Positions 7,589 to 14,730 of a DNA stretch of 15,127 nucleotides are shown one piece after another. The notes under the pieces are model-generated. The model was not told where the DNA came from. It ran no database searches and saw only the letters and a program-made list of their open reading frames with translations. How positions within the stretch are numbered: position 1 is the first letter of the stretch; each line of letters begins with the position of its first letter. Source of the DNA: Ottowia sp. (GTDB lineage: Bacteria > Pseudomonadota > Gammaproteobacteria > Burkholderiales > Burkholderiaceae_C); assembly GCA_023228705.1 (NCBI GenBank), contig JALOAS010000078.1:1-15127 (forward strand), read 5' to 3'. A program made the position numbers and the translations under genes.

Positions 7589-9103
7589 TCAGGAAGACTC
7601 GGACTGCGGCAGCGCCCGCGGCCCGTGCTTCTCGTGCCGCAGTTCTGGCGGGGCCCGCCGCAGCCGGATGATGATGGCCAGCCCGCCGCGGGTCCTGTCG
7701 GGCAAAAATTGCAGCGTCCCGTTCATGTTTTCTATCATCTTGGCCACGATCGCCAGCCCCAGCCCGGCACCCGTCGCGGCGGTGCGCGCCGCGTCGCCTC
7801 GGAAGAAGGGCCGGGTCAGTTGCGCCAGTTGCTCGTCCGTCACGCCCTGGCCCTGGTCGCTGATGCGCAGGACGACGGTCCTGTCGCGGCCTGGCGCTGC
7901 CCGTATCTCCACCCGGACCTTGCCGTCTTCCGGCGATGCGCCGTAGCGGTGCGCGTTTTCAAGCAGGTTGGACAGGACACGGGACAGCTCGATTTCATCG
8001 GCGCATACCCACAGGTCGCGCCGGATCTGCGTCTGGATTTCCATGTCCGCATAGCTGGCAAACGGCCGGATGCACGCGTCCACTATCGCCGCCAGCGGGA
8101 TGCGTTCCAGACGCACCCGGTCGGGCCGCGCATAGTCCATGAACTTGCTGATGATGGCGTCGACCTGGTTGATGTCTTCGACCATGTTGGCGCGGGCTTC
8201 GGCATCGGTCACGCTCAGCTCCGATTCCAGCCGCAGGCGCGCCAGCGGCGTACGCAGGTCGTGCGAGATGCCGGCCAGCATCTCCGCGCGCTCGTGTTCT
8301 ATCTTGGCCAGTTGCTCGGCCATGCGGTTGAAGCCGATGTTGACTTCGCGGATTTCGGTTGAATGCGCCCGCTCGTCCAGCCGGGCCAGGCGGTAGTCGC
8401 CGTTGCGCACGTGCGCGGCGGCGTTGGAGAGGTTCTGTAGGGGGCGGTTGATCAGCCGCGCCAGCGCAGCCGCGCCAATCAGCGAGAGCATGATCAGCGC
8501 CGCCAGCCAGAGCAGCCAGGTCGGGCTGTCCAGCGGTTCGTCCAGCCGCGAGCGGTCCATGAGCAGCCAGTATGCGTCCCGGTCTATGGAAAAACCCACC
8601 CACAGCCCGCGCTTGCCGTTGACCTCGCGCGCAACCACGGTCTGCGGACCCAGCTGCACGACCAGCGTGTGCGTGACGCTGCGCTCCAGGTGCGTGCGCG
8701 AGAACAGCTCGTAGTGGTCGCCCGGCTCGCGTGGCAGGATATGGATGTTTTCCTGCTGCGAGAGCGTCTTCAGCAGCGAGACCCGGGCGATCGCGTCCGA
8801 GTTGGACAGCGCCGCGCGCGAGAGCTTGACCAGCGATGCGATCTGGTGCGCGTTGTCCAGTGCGCGCGGCTCGTATTCCATGGTGCGGAACAGCTGGTAC
8901 CAGCCCAGCGCGCTGCCCAGGAGCAGGATGCTCAACAGGAAAAACGTGCGCCAGAACAGGCTGATGCTGTAGCGTGGCAGCTGGGGCGCCCGCGCGCCCG
9001 CGGGCGCGCGGCGCGGCACCCCCATGCTCAGGGAGGGATCAGCCGGTTCCGGATCGGTCGCCGCATGCATGCGGCCAGTGTAGTGTGTTGGCGGCACGCG
9101 CAT
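7589..9103 (-). CDS. Membrane sensor histidine kinase, EnvZ/RisS type
   Basis: Inner-membrane kinase that should phosphorylate the OmpR-type regulator encoded just upstream. With the longest start it has 504 residues. Layout: cytoplasmic N-terminus, membrane segment (about 49-70, LFWRTFFLLSILLLG), periplasmic sensor region (about 71-195), second membrane segment (about 196-217), HAMP linker, and the H-box AGISHDLRTPLARL with His281. The ATPase domain has LSNLLENAHRYG (N box), ISDQGQG (G1), PFFRGDAA (F box) and GAGLGLAI (G2). The start is uncertain: in-frame ATGs at 9103, 9070 and 9025 lack a clear ribosome binding site, and conserved similarity begins only around residue 44. Several palindromes crowd this 5' region. 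The order regulator then kinase on one strand indicates an operon. In enteric bacteria the family responds to osmolarity or acidity; the signal here is unknown. Confidence 0.94.
   Translation of the reverse strand: MRVPPTHYTGRMHAATDPEPADPSLSMGVPRRAPAGARAPQLPRYSISLFWRTFFLLSILLLGSALGWYQLFRTMEYEPRALDNAHQIASLVKLSRAALSNSDAIARVSLLKTLSQQENIHILPREPGDHYELFSRTHLERSVTHTLVVQLGPQTVVAREVNGKRGLWVGFSIDRDAYWLLMDRSRLDEPLDSPTWLLWLAALIMLSLIGAAALARLINRPLQNLSNAAAHVRNGDYRLARLDERAHSTEIREVNIGFNRMAEQLAKIEHERAEMLAGISHDLRTPLARLRLESELSVTDAEARANMVEDINQVDAIISKFMDYARPDRVRLERIPLAAIVDACIRPFASYADMEIQTQIRRDLWVCADEIELSRVLSNLLENAHRYGASPEDGKVRVEIRAAPGRDRTVVLRISDQGQGVTDEQLAQLTRPFFRGDAARTAATGAGLGLAIVAKMIENMNGTLQFLPDRTRGGLAIIIRLRRAPPELRHEKHGPRALPQSESS
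8990..9011. repeat. Perfect 22-bp GC palindrome in the kinase N-terminal codons
   Basis: Positions 8991-9000 (CGCGCGCCCG) are followed directly by the exact reverse complement at 9001-9010, and the flanking C8990/G9011 also pair. It encodes the PRRAPAGARAP stretch. If translation starts at the ATG at 9025, the hairpin would begin about 11 nt inside the gene. Confidence 0.8.
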
Positions 9104-9131
9104 GTGGCCGGCTCAAGGCCGCATGCCGGCC
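9060..9131. repeat. Palindrome cluster in the ompR-kinase junction
   Basis: GCCGCATGCATGCGGC (9060-9075) is a perfect 16-bp palindrome that overlaps the candidate kinase start at 9070. GGCCGGC (9106-9112) and GCCGGCC (9125-9131) form a second, 7-bp stem with a 12-nt loop in the intercistronic gap. No T run follows either one. They could tune readthrough or kinase translation relative to the regulator. Confidence 0.5.
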
Positions 9132-9183
9132 GGCGCAGGCTGTTGCTGCCGCTGCGCGCAGGGGCGCCCGTGCGCCCGCAGGT

Positions 9184-9939
9184 TCACCCGTCCAGCTCGG
9201 ACGTGGTGCTGTGCTCCTCTTCAGGTACGAACACGTAGCCCACGCCCCAGACGGTCTGGATGAAGCGCGGGTTGGTCGTGTCTTCCTCGACCAGCTTGCG
9301 CAGGCGCGAGACCTGCACATCCAGGCTGCGGTCAAACGGCTCGAATTCGCGCCCGCGCGCCAGCAACGCCAGCTTCTCGCGCGACAGCGGCTGCCGCGGG
9401 TGGCGCACCAGCGTCTTGAGCATGGCAAATTCACCGGTGGTCAGCGGCACTTCCTTGCCGTTCTTGTGCAGCGTGCGCACGCTCATGTCGAATTCATAGG
9501 GGCCAAAGCGCACCTTTTCATCGTCGGCGGAGGGTGCGCCGGGGACTTCCAGCGGCGGCCGCCGCCGCAGCACCGCGTGGATGCGCGCCAGCAATTCGCG
9601 CGGGTTGAAGGGCTTGCCCAGGTAGTCGTCGGCGCCCACTTCCAGGCCCACGATGCGGTCGACGTCCTCGCTCTTGGCCGTCAGCATGATGATGGGCGTC
9701 TTGTCGCCGCTGGCGCGCAGCCGGCGGCAGACCGACAGACCGTCCTCTCCGGGCAGCATCAGGTCCAGGACGATCAGGTCAACGCGGTCGCGCAGCATGA
9801 TCCGCGACAGGGCGGCAGCGTCTTCGGCCACCAGAACCTCAAATCCTTCCTGCGTCAGGTAGCGGCGCAGCAGGTCGCGGATGCGGGTGTCGTCGTCAAC
9901 GATGGCAATTTTATCAACGTGGTCGGTGGCTGGGTGCAT
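9184..9939 (-). CDS. ompR: OmpR-type response regulator
   Basis: DNA-binding output partner of the adjacent EnvZ/RisS-type kinase. The 251 residues comprise a receiver domain with acidic pocket D15-D16, phosphoacceptor Asp59 (LIVLDLMLPGEDG), Thr87 and Lys109 (GADDYLGKPFNPREL). A winged-helix output domain follows (about 143-238), with LTTGEFAMLKTLVRHPRQPL and the SLDVQVSRLRKLVEED recognition-helix region. I chose the ATG at 9939 because GGATGAG lies at workable spacing before it. The ATG at 9945 sits directly on that motif, and the longer frame to 10011 adds residues unlike the family and would begin downstream of the predicted transcript start by only a few bases. The kinase gene follows 80 bp or more downstream. 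The gene symbol reflects family resemblance; risA is used for relatives. Confidence 0.95.
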   Translation of the reverse strand: MHPATDHVDKIAIVDDDTRIRDLLRRYLTQEGFEVLVAEDAAALSRIMLRDRVDLIVLDLMLPGEDGLSVCRRLRASGDKTPIIMLTAKSEDVDRIVGLEVGADDYLGKPFNPRELLARIHAVLRRRPPLEVPGAPSADDEKVRFGPYEFDMSVRTLHKNGKEVPLTTGEFAMLKTLVRHPRQPLSREKLALLARGREFEPFDRSLDVQVSRLRKLVEEDTTNPRFIQTVWGVGYVFVPEEEHSTTSELDG

Positions 9940-10009
9940 GGTCATCTCATCCGATGGTGTTGTGGGGTCAAATGTAACAGAGTTGACGGCGCGATGGTTG
10001 GTTCGATTC

Positions 10010-10037
10010 AATATAACAAATTTTGCATCACTTGCAA
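10010..10037 (-). promoter_or_regulatory. Sigma70-like promoter of the ompR-kinase operon
   Basis: Read on the minus strand, TTGCAA (10037-10032) and TATATT (10015-10010) are separated by 16 bp, in an unusually AT-rich stretch of this GC-rich window. The predicted start near 10003 gives a leader of roughly 60 nt before ompR. Plus-strand TNNAACA words at 9973, 10012 and 10033 resemble OmpR half-sites. The last two are 21 bp apart (about two helical turns) and overlap the promoter, so autoregulation is possible. Confidence 0.6.
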
Positions 10038-10132
10038 CATCTTACATGTTTCATCCGAGATGGCCTGGGCGCGGCCGGCTCCGGCGCGGGCAACGTGTCC
10101 GCCGCCTGGTGGTTTTGAGATGGCAGCGCCGC

Positions 10133-10852
10133 TCATCCGGTTGATTCGGGTTCCAGGCCAAGCCGGCGCAGCGCGGGCAGATCCAGGATGCGCAGCCGCC
10201 CGTACTCGACGCGCACCAGCTTGCGCGCTGCCAGCTCGTGCAGCGCCTGGTTGACGCGCTGGCGCGACAGGCCGACCAGGTACGCCAGCTCCTGCTGTGT
10301 GATGTGCAGCTCCCGGCCCACGTTGTAGAACAGCCGCGGGTTGGCCAACGCCACGAGGCTGTGCGCCACGCGCTGCTCCGGGTCGGACGTGCGCTCGGCA
10401 GCCAGGGTACCGATGAACTGGCCCACCCGTTCGTTGAGCTGGTCCATGATGAAGCGGTTGAATCCGATCGAGTGGTCGAGCAGCCAGTGGAACGTGCCGG
10501 TTGGCAGGCCGGCGACCCGGCTCCTGCGCAGCGCCTGCGCGTCGTAGCGGTACGCTTCGCGCTTGATGACCGTGCCCTCGCCAAACCAGCCGCCCGGCGC
10601 AATCCCGGTGTAGGTGGTCGTGCGGCCCTGCAGCGTCAGGATGCTGACCTTGAGCAGGCCGTCGATGACGCCAAACCAGTATGTGGCGGGCCGGCCGGTG
10701 CGGCAGATCATCTCGCCAGCCTGCGCCATGCCGACCCGCAGGTCGGAGACCGCGCGTTCGTGCTCGTTCGGCAGCAGGCGCGACAGCCATGGAATCTGCG
10801 CGAATTCACTCTCGCGCAGCGGTCGTTGGCGGGCGTGCAGTCGGGACGTCAT
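10133..10852 (-). CDS. Crp/Fnr-family transcriptional regulator
   Basis: The 239-residue product has a cyclic-nucleotide-binding-type beta-roll (about 20-130, with YWFGVIDGLLKVSILTLQGR and GGWFGE), a dimerisation helix (about 130-160) and a Crp-type helix-turn-helix (about 183-208, TQQELAYLVGLSRQRVNQAL). At the position of the E. coli CRP cAMP pocket the GE and the arginine (R102) remain but the following serine is tyrosine (Y103), so standard cAMP binding is doubtful. There is no FNR-like N-terminal cysteine cluster, so no iron-sulfur oxygen sensor is seen. The recognition helix keeps Arg196 of CRP's RE..R pattern but has glutamines at the other two positions, implying a different DNA site. 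The gene diverges from the acyl-CoA synthetase-liv operon, its most likely target. AGGGG precedes the ATG by about 10 nt. Confidence 0.93.
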   Translation of the reverse strand: MTSRLHARQRPLRESEFAQIPWLSRLLPNEHERAVSDLRVGMAQAGEMICRTGRPATYWFGVIDGLLKVSILTLQGRTTTYTGIAPGGWFGEGTVIKREAYRYDAQALRRSRVAGLPTGTFHWLLDHSIGFNRFIMDQLNERVGQFIGTLAAERTSDPEQRVAHSLVALANPRLFYNVGRELHITQQELAYLVGLSRQRVNQALHELAARKLVRVEYGRLRILDLPALRRLGLEPESTG

Positions 10853-10881
10853 CAGGGAAAACCCCTAGGGAGAAAGGCAGG

Positions 10882-10912
10882 AATTGTCGTTCAAATGACA
10901 ACATGATGCCAA
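10882..10912 (-). promoter_or_regulatory. Candidate promoter of the Crp/Fnr gene
   Basis: Read on the minus strand, TTGGCA (10912-10907) and GACAAT (10888-10883) are 18 bp apart: five of six to the -35 consensus and a weaker -10. The predicted start near 10876 gives a leader of about 24 nt. The -10 overlaps the palindrome at 10884-10901, so a protein bound there should block this promoter. Confidence 0.4.
10884..10901. promoter_or_regulatory. Candidate Crp/Fnr-type operator
   Basis: TTGTCGTTCAAATGACAA is an imperfect 18-bp palindrome with TTGTC and GACAA arms (14 of 18 positions symmetric). It lies between the Crp/Fnr gene and the divergent operon. Its centre (10892.5) is about 41.5 bp before the start predicted from the TAGAAT box at 10922-10927, the geometry of class II activation by this regulator family. 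The arms resemble but do not equal the FNR TTGAT/ATCAA half-sites. Confidence 0.55.
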
Positions 10913-10921
10913 AGTTCTCCC

Positions 10922-10927
10922 TAGAAT
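10922..10927 (+). promoter_or_regulatory. -10 box of the acyl-CoA synthetase-liv operon
   Basis: TAGAAT matches five of six consensus bases and predicts a transcript start near 10934, about 50 nt before the ATG. There is no good -35 at 16-18 bp. The palindrome at 10884-10901 sits where an activator would compensate for that lack. Confidence 0.5.
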
Positions 10928-10943
10928 ACGTACGGCGAAATGG

Positions 10944-10971
10944 GGACGGCTCATCCGGGCCGTCCAGGGAG
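10944..10971 (+). promoter_or_regulatory. Leader hairpin abutting the ribosome binding site
   Basis: GGACGGC (10944-10950) and GCCGTCC (10959-10965) form a perfect 7-bp stem with an 8-nt loop in the predicted leader. The Shine-Dalgarno-like AGGGAG (10966-10971) begins at the very next base, 13 nt before the ATG at 10985. It may protect the 5' end or affect ribosome access. There is no T run, so it is not an intrinsic terminator. Confidence 0.5.
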
Positions 10972-10984
10972 ACAAGCTTCACAC

Positions 10985-12952
10985 ATGGCAAACACCTTCC
11001 CGCAGCTTTTGCTGGAACATGCCCGTCAGCGTCCGGCGGCTCCGGCGCTGCGCGAGAAAGACTACGGCATCTGGCAGACCTGGTCCTGGCAAAAGGCCGA
11101 GGACGACGTGCGGGCGCTTGCACATGGCCTGGCGGCGCTGGGTTTTGCGCGCGGCAGCAACCTGGCCATCGTGGGCGACAACCGACCCTACCTTTACCTG
11201 ATGTTTGTCGCGACGCAGACATTGTCTGGCGTGCCCGTGCCCATGTACCAGGACGCCGTGGCGTCGGAGATGGCGTACGTGCTGCGGCAGGCCGAAGTGG
11301 AGTTTGCCTTTGCCGAGGACCAGGAGCAGGTGGACAAGCTGCTGGCGCTGCGCGCCGAGTCGGGCGAGGACGCGGTCCCCGGACTCACGCACATCATCTA
11401 CGACGATCCGCGCGGGCTGCGCAACTATGCGGAAGAGGGCCTCATCAGCGTCGAGCAGCTGCTCGAGCTGGGACGCGAGCACGCGCAGGCGCATCCCGAC
11501 CTGTTCGGGCAATGGGTGGCCGCCATCGACCCGGACGCCACGGCGGTCATCCTGTACACCTCAGGGACCACGAGCAGGCCCAAGGGCGTGTGCCAGACGC
11601 ATACCGCGTACATCACGGCGGCCCGTGGCGGCGTCGAGGTCGACGGGCTGAACGCCAGCGACGAGGTGCTGTCGTACCTGCCGCCGGCCTGGGCGGGGGA
11701 CTACTTTTTCTCGATGGCGCAATGGCTGGTGGCCGGCTACACGATCAACTGCCCCGAGTCTGCCGACACCGTGGCCATAGACATGCACGAGATCGGCCCC
11801 ACCTATTATTTTGCGCCGCCGCGCATTTTCGAGGGCCTGCTCACCTCGGTCTCCATCCGCATGGAAGACGCGGCCCGCATCAAGCAGTGGATGTACCGCC
11901 GGTTCATGTCCGTGGCCGCGCAGGTGGGCGCAGACATCCTGGACGGCAAGCCGGTCGGCATGGGCCAGCGGCTGCTCTACGGCCTGGGCAACCTGCTCGT
12001 GTACGCGCCGCTGAAGAATGCCATGGGACTGTCGCGCATCCGCGTCGCCTACACCGCCGGCGCGGCGATCGGCCCGGATCTGTTCCGGTTTTTCCGCTCC
12101 ATAGGCATCAATCTCAAGCAGCTCTACGGACAAACCGAAACCTGTGCCTACGTCTGCCTGCAGAAAAACGGCGAAGTCAAACTCGAAACCGTGGGGCCGG
12201 CCGCGCCGGGTGTCGAGCTGAAGATCCTGGACAGCGGCGAGGTGCTGGTGCGCAGCAAGTCGCTGCTCAAGGAGTACTACAAGCGGCCGGACGCCACGGC
12301 CGAAGTGCTGGACGCCGAAGGCTGGTTCCATACCGGCGACGCCGGCGTGCTCGATGCGGACGGACACCTGCGCATCATTGACCGCGCCAGCGACGTGGGC
12401 CGTCTCAACGGCCCGCAGGGCAGCGGCCAGGGCGCCATGTTTGCGCCCAACTACATAGAGAACAAGCTCAAGTTCTTTCCGCAGATCAAGGAGGCGGTCT
12501 GCTTTGGCCATGCGCGCGACCATGTCTGCGCTTTCATCAACTATGACCTGGACGCGGTGGCCGACTGGGCCGAGCGGCGCAGCATTCCCTACGCGGGCTA
12601 CGTCGACCTGGCGGGCAAGCCCGAGGTGCTGCAGCTCATTGCCGGCTGCGTGGAAAAAGTCAACGCCGACCTGGCGGCAGAAGAGGGCATGGAGGCAACG
12701 CAGATCAAGCGCTTTTTGGTGCTGCACAAGGAGCTGGACCCGGACGACGACGAGCTCACACGCACGCGCAAGGTGCGGCGCGGCTTCGTGGCCGAGAAAT
12801 ACCGCGTGCTGGTCGACGCGCTGTACTCCGGCAAGACCGAGCAGTTCATCGAGACCGCCGTGAAGTTCGAGGATGGCAGCAGCGGCACCGTAGCGGCAAC
12901 CCTGCAAATTGTCGACGCAAAAACCTTTCCGGCCGTCAGGGAGGCCGCATGA
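10985..12952 (+). CDS. AMP-forming acyl-CoA synthetase, long-chain type
   Basis: Adenylates a carboxylic acid with ATP and transfers it to coenzyme A, in the cytoplasm. The 655 residues contain the ATP/AMP loop YTSGTTSRPKG (191-201; the family's usual second Gly is Ser197), YGQTET (381-386), GWFHTGDAG (446-454), IIDR (464-467) and a C-terminal catalytic-lysine region LTRTRKVRRG (591-600). An insert around VGRLNGPQGSGQGAMFAPN (471-489) is typical of the large FAA1-like group found next to branched-chain-amino-acid-type transporters. The ATG at 10985 follows AGGGAG; an upstream in-frame ATG at 10940 would lie in the leader. Its stop overlaps livG by ATGA. The linkage suggests that the imported compound is activated on entry, so the ligand is more likely an organic or fatty/aromatic acid than an amino acid. 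The substrate is not readable from sequence. Confidence 0.93.
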   Translation: MANTFPQLLLEHARQRPAAPALREKDYGIWQTWSWQKAEDDVRALAHGLAALGFARGSNLAIVGDNRPYLYLMFVATQTLSGVPVPMYQDAVASEMAYVLRQAEVEFAFAEDQEQVDKLLALRAESGEDAVPGLTHIIYDDPRGLRNYAEEGLISVEQLLELGREHAQAHPDLFGQWVAAIDPDATAVILYTSGTTSRPKGVCQTHTAYITAARGGVEVDGLNASDEVLSYLPPAWAGDYFFSMAQWLVAGYTINCPESADTVAIDMHEIGPTYYFAPPRIFEGLLTSVSIRMEDAARIKQWMYRRFMSVAAQVGADILDGKPVGMGQRLLYGLGNLLVYAPLKNAMGLSRIRVAYTAGAAIGPDLFRFFRSIGINLKQLYGQTETCAYVCLQKNGEVKLETVGPAAPGVELKILDSGEVLVRSKSLLKEYYKRPDATAEVLDAEGWFHTGDAGVLDADGHLRIIDRASDVGRLNGPQGSGQGAMFAPNYIENKLKFFPQIKEAVCFGHARDHVCAFINYDLDAVADWAERRSIPYAGYVDLAGKPEVLQLIAGCVEKVNADLAAEEGMEATQIKRFLVLHKELDPDDDELTRTRKVRRGFVAEKYRVLVDALYSGKTEQFIETAVKFEDGSSGTVAATLQIVDAKTFPAVREAA

Positions 12953-13782
12953 GCACGGCTGCCGGTCCGGTTGTCGCGCCGCCACCGGCGGCAGCCGCGC
13001 CCGGTCGTCGCATCGGCGACGTGATCCTGCAGGTGCAAAACATCAGCCTGCGCTTTGGTGGCGTCAAGGCACTGACCGACGTCAGCTTTGACGTGCGCGA
13101 GCACGAGTTGCGCGCCATCATCGGCCCCAACGGCGCGGGCAAGAGCTCGATGCTCAACTGCATCAACGGCGTGTACAAGCCCACCGAGGGCAGCATCACG
13201 TTCCGTGGCCAGACGTTCAGCCACATGAACAGCCGCAAGGTGGCCGAGATGGGCGTGGCCCGGACGTTCCAGAACCTGGCGCTGTTTGAGGGCATGAGCG
13301 TGCTCGACAACATCATGACCGGCCGCAACCTCAAGATCAAGAGCAACCTCTTCCTGCAGGCGCTGCGCGTGGGCCCGGCCGAGCGCGAGGAGCTGGCGCA
13401 CCGCCGCTTTGTCGAGGAAATCATTGACTTCCTGGAGATCCAGCCGTATCGCAAGGTCCCGGTGGGCCAGCTGCCGTACGGACTGCAAAAGCGCGTGGAC
13501 CTGGGCCGGGCGCTGGCGATGGAGCCCAAGGTGCTGCTGCTGGACGAACCCATGGCCGGCATGAACCTGGAGGAAAAGCAGGACATGAGCCGCTTCATCC
13601 TCGACGTCAACGACGAATTCGGCACCACCATCGTCCTCATCGAGCACGACATGGGCGTGGTCATGGACATCTCCGACCGCGTCGTCGTGCTCGACTACGG
13701 CAAGAAGATAGGCGACGGCACGCCCGACGCGGTGCAGCAAAATGAAGACGTGATCCGCGCCTACCTGGGCACGAGCGACTGA
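12949..13782 (+). CDS. livG: Branched-chain-amino-acid-type ABC transporter ATPase LivG
   Basis: One of the two ATPases that power a LivFGHM-type importer, peripheral on the inner membrane. The 277 residues include Walker A GPNGAGKSS (59-67), Q-loop RTFQN (105-109), Walker B VLLLDEP (195-201) and H-switch IEHDMG (231-236). The ABC signature reads LPYGLQKR (175-182) rather than the common LSYGEQRR; as far as I recall this is seen in LivG proteins of such acyl-CoA-synthetase-linked clusters. A proline/alanine-rich N-terminal tail of about 20 residues precedes the domain. It overlaps the upstream stop by 4 bases, so the two genes are probably translationally coupled. LivF and a periplasmic binding protein are not in the window. 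Confidence 0.95.
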   Translation: MSTAAGPVVAPPPAAAAPGRRIGDVILQVQNISLRFGGVKALTDVSFDVREHELRAIIGPNGAGKSSMLNCINGVYKPTEGSITFRGQTFSHMNSRKVAEMGVARTFQNLALFEGMSVLDNIMTGRNLKIKSNLFLQALRVGPAEREELAHRRFVEEIIDFLEIQPYRKVPVGQLPYGLQKRVDLGRALAMEPKVLLLDEPMAGMNLEEKQDMSRFILDVNDEFGTTIVLIEHDMGVVMDISDRVVVLDYGKKIGDGTPDAVQQNEDVIRAYLGTSD

Positions 13783-13800
13783 AACGGAGCAGGCACGAGC

Positions 13801-14730
13801 ATGGGATTTTTCTTTGAAGCCCTGGCCGGCGGCCTCATGACCGGCGTGCTGTATTCGCTGATCGCGCTGGGCTTCGTGCTCATCTACAAGGCGTCCGGCG
13901 TCTTCAATTTTGCGCAGGGCATCATGGTGCTCTTTGCCGCGCTGGCCATGGCGCGCTTTGCGCAATGGATCCCCGGCTGGCTGGGGCTGGACAACAAGAT
14001 CCTGGTCAATATCCTGGCCTTTGCCGGCGCCGCGGTGCTCATGTTCATCGTGGCCTGGCTGGTCGAGCGGCTGGCGCTGCGCCACCTGGTCAACCAGCCG
14101 GAAGCCACGCTGCTCATGGTCACCATAGGCATAGGCTTTTTCCTGGAGGGCTTTGGCCAGGCCGTCTTTGGCAGCAACGTCTACAACATAGACATAGGCA
14201 TGCCCAAGGACCCCATTTTCATTTTCGAGAACCTGGTCGAGGGCGGCATCCTCATTGATACCGAGGAACTGATTGCCGCGCTCATTGCCGCCGTGCTGGT
14301 CATGGCGCTGGTCGTGTTTTTCCAGAAAACCAAGACGGGGCGGGCGCTGCGCGCGGTGGCCGACGACCACCAGGCCGCGCAGTCCGTGGGCATCCCGCTC
14401 TCGCGCATGTGGGTCATCGTCTGGTTTGTCGCGGGGCTGGCCGCGCTGGTCGCCGGCATGGTCTGGGGCAGCAAGCTGGGCGTGCAGTTTTCCATCTCCA
14501 CGCTGGCGCTGCGCGCGCTGCCGGTGGTCATCCTGGGCGGCCTCACGTCGGTGCCCGGCGCCATCATTGCGGGGCTCATCGTCGGCGCCGGTGAAAAGCT
14601 GTCGGAAATCTATCTTGGTCCCTTCGTGGGCGGCGGCATCGAAGTCTGGTTTGCCTACGTGCTGGCGCTCATCGTCCTGCTGTTCCGCCCGCAAGGCCTG
14701 TTTGGCGAGAAGATCATCGATCGCGTATGA
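13801..14730 (+). CDS. livH: Branched-chain-amino-acid-type ABC transporter permease LivH
   Basis: Integral inner-membrane permease that pairs with LivM to form the translocation path. The 309-residue protein is full length, with about eight hydrophobic segments. It begins GGLMTGVLYSLIALGFVLIY (10-29) and carries FNFAQG (35-40), TGRALRAVADDHQAAQSVGI (about 178-197, the cytoplasmic coupling loop to the ATPase) and RPQGLFGEK (295-303) near the end, all typical of LivH. GGAG (13786-13789) and a following AGG give a ribosome binding site in the 18-bp gap after livG. Downstream, the usual close junction with livM is replaced by 111 bp of heptad-repeat sequence. Confidence 0.95.
   Translation: MGFFFEALAGGLMTGVLYSLIALGFVLIYKASGVFNFAQGIMVLFAALAMARFAQWIPGWLGLDNKILVNILAFAGAAVLMFIVAWLVERLALRHLVNQPEATLLMVTIGIGFFLEGFGQAVFGSNVYNIDIGMPKDPIFIFENLVEGGILIDTEELIAALIAAVLVMALVVFFQKTKTGRALRAVADDHQAAQSVGIPLSRMWVIVWFVAGLAALVAGMVWGSKLGVQFSISTLALRALPVVILGGLTSVPGAIIAGLIVGAGEKLSEIYLGPFVGGGIEVWFAYVLALIVLLFRPQGLFGEKIIDRV

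Larger units (their letters stand above)
10865..10924. repeat. Perfect 10-bp inverted repeat framing the divergent promoters
   Basis: CTAGGGAGAA (10865-10874) and TTCTCCCTAG (10915-10924) are exact reverse complements, 40 bp apart, almost concentric with the inner palindrome at 10884-10901. The left copy overlaps the 8-bp palindrome CCCTAGGG (10863-10870). The right copy runs into the predicted -10 (TAGAAT). A regulator bound at both arms could loop the region, or each arm may be a separate operator. Confidence 0.7.
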
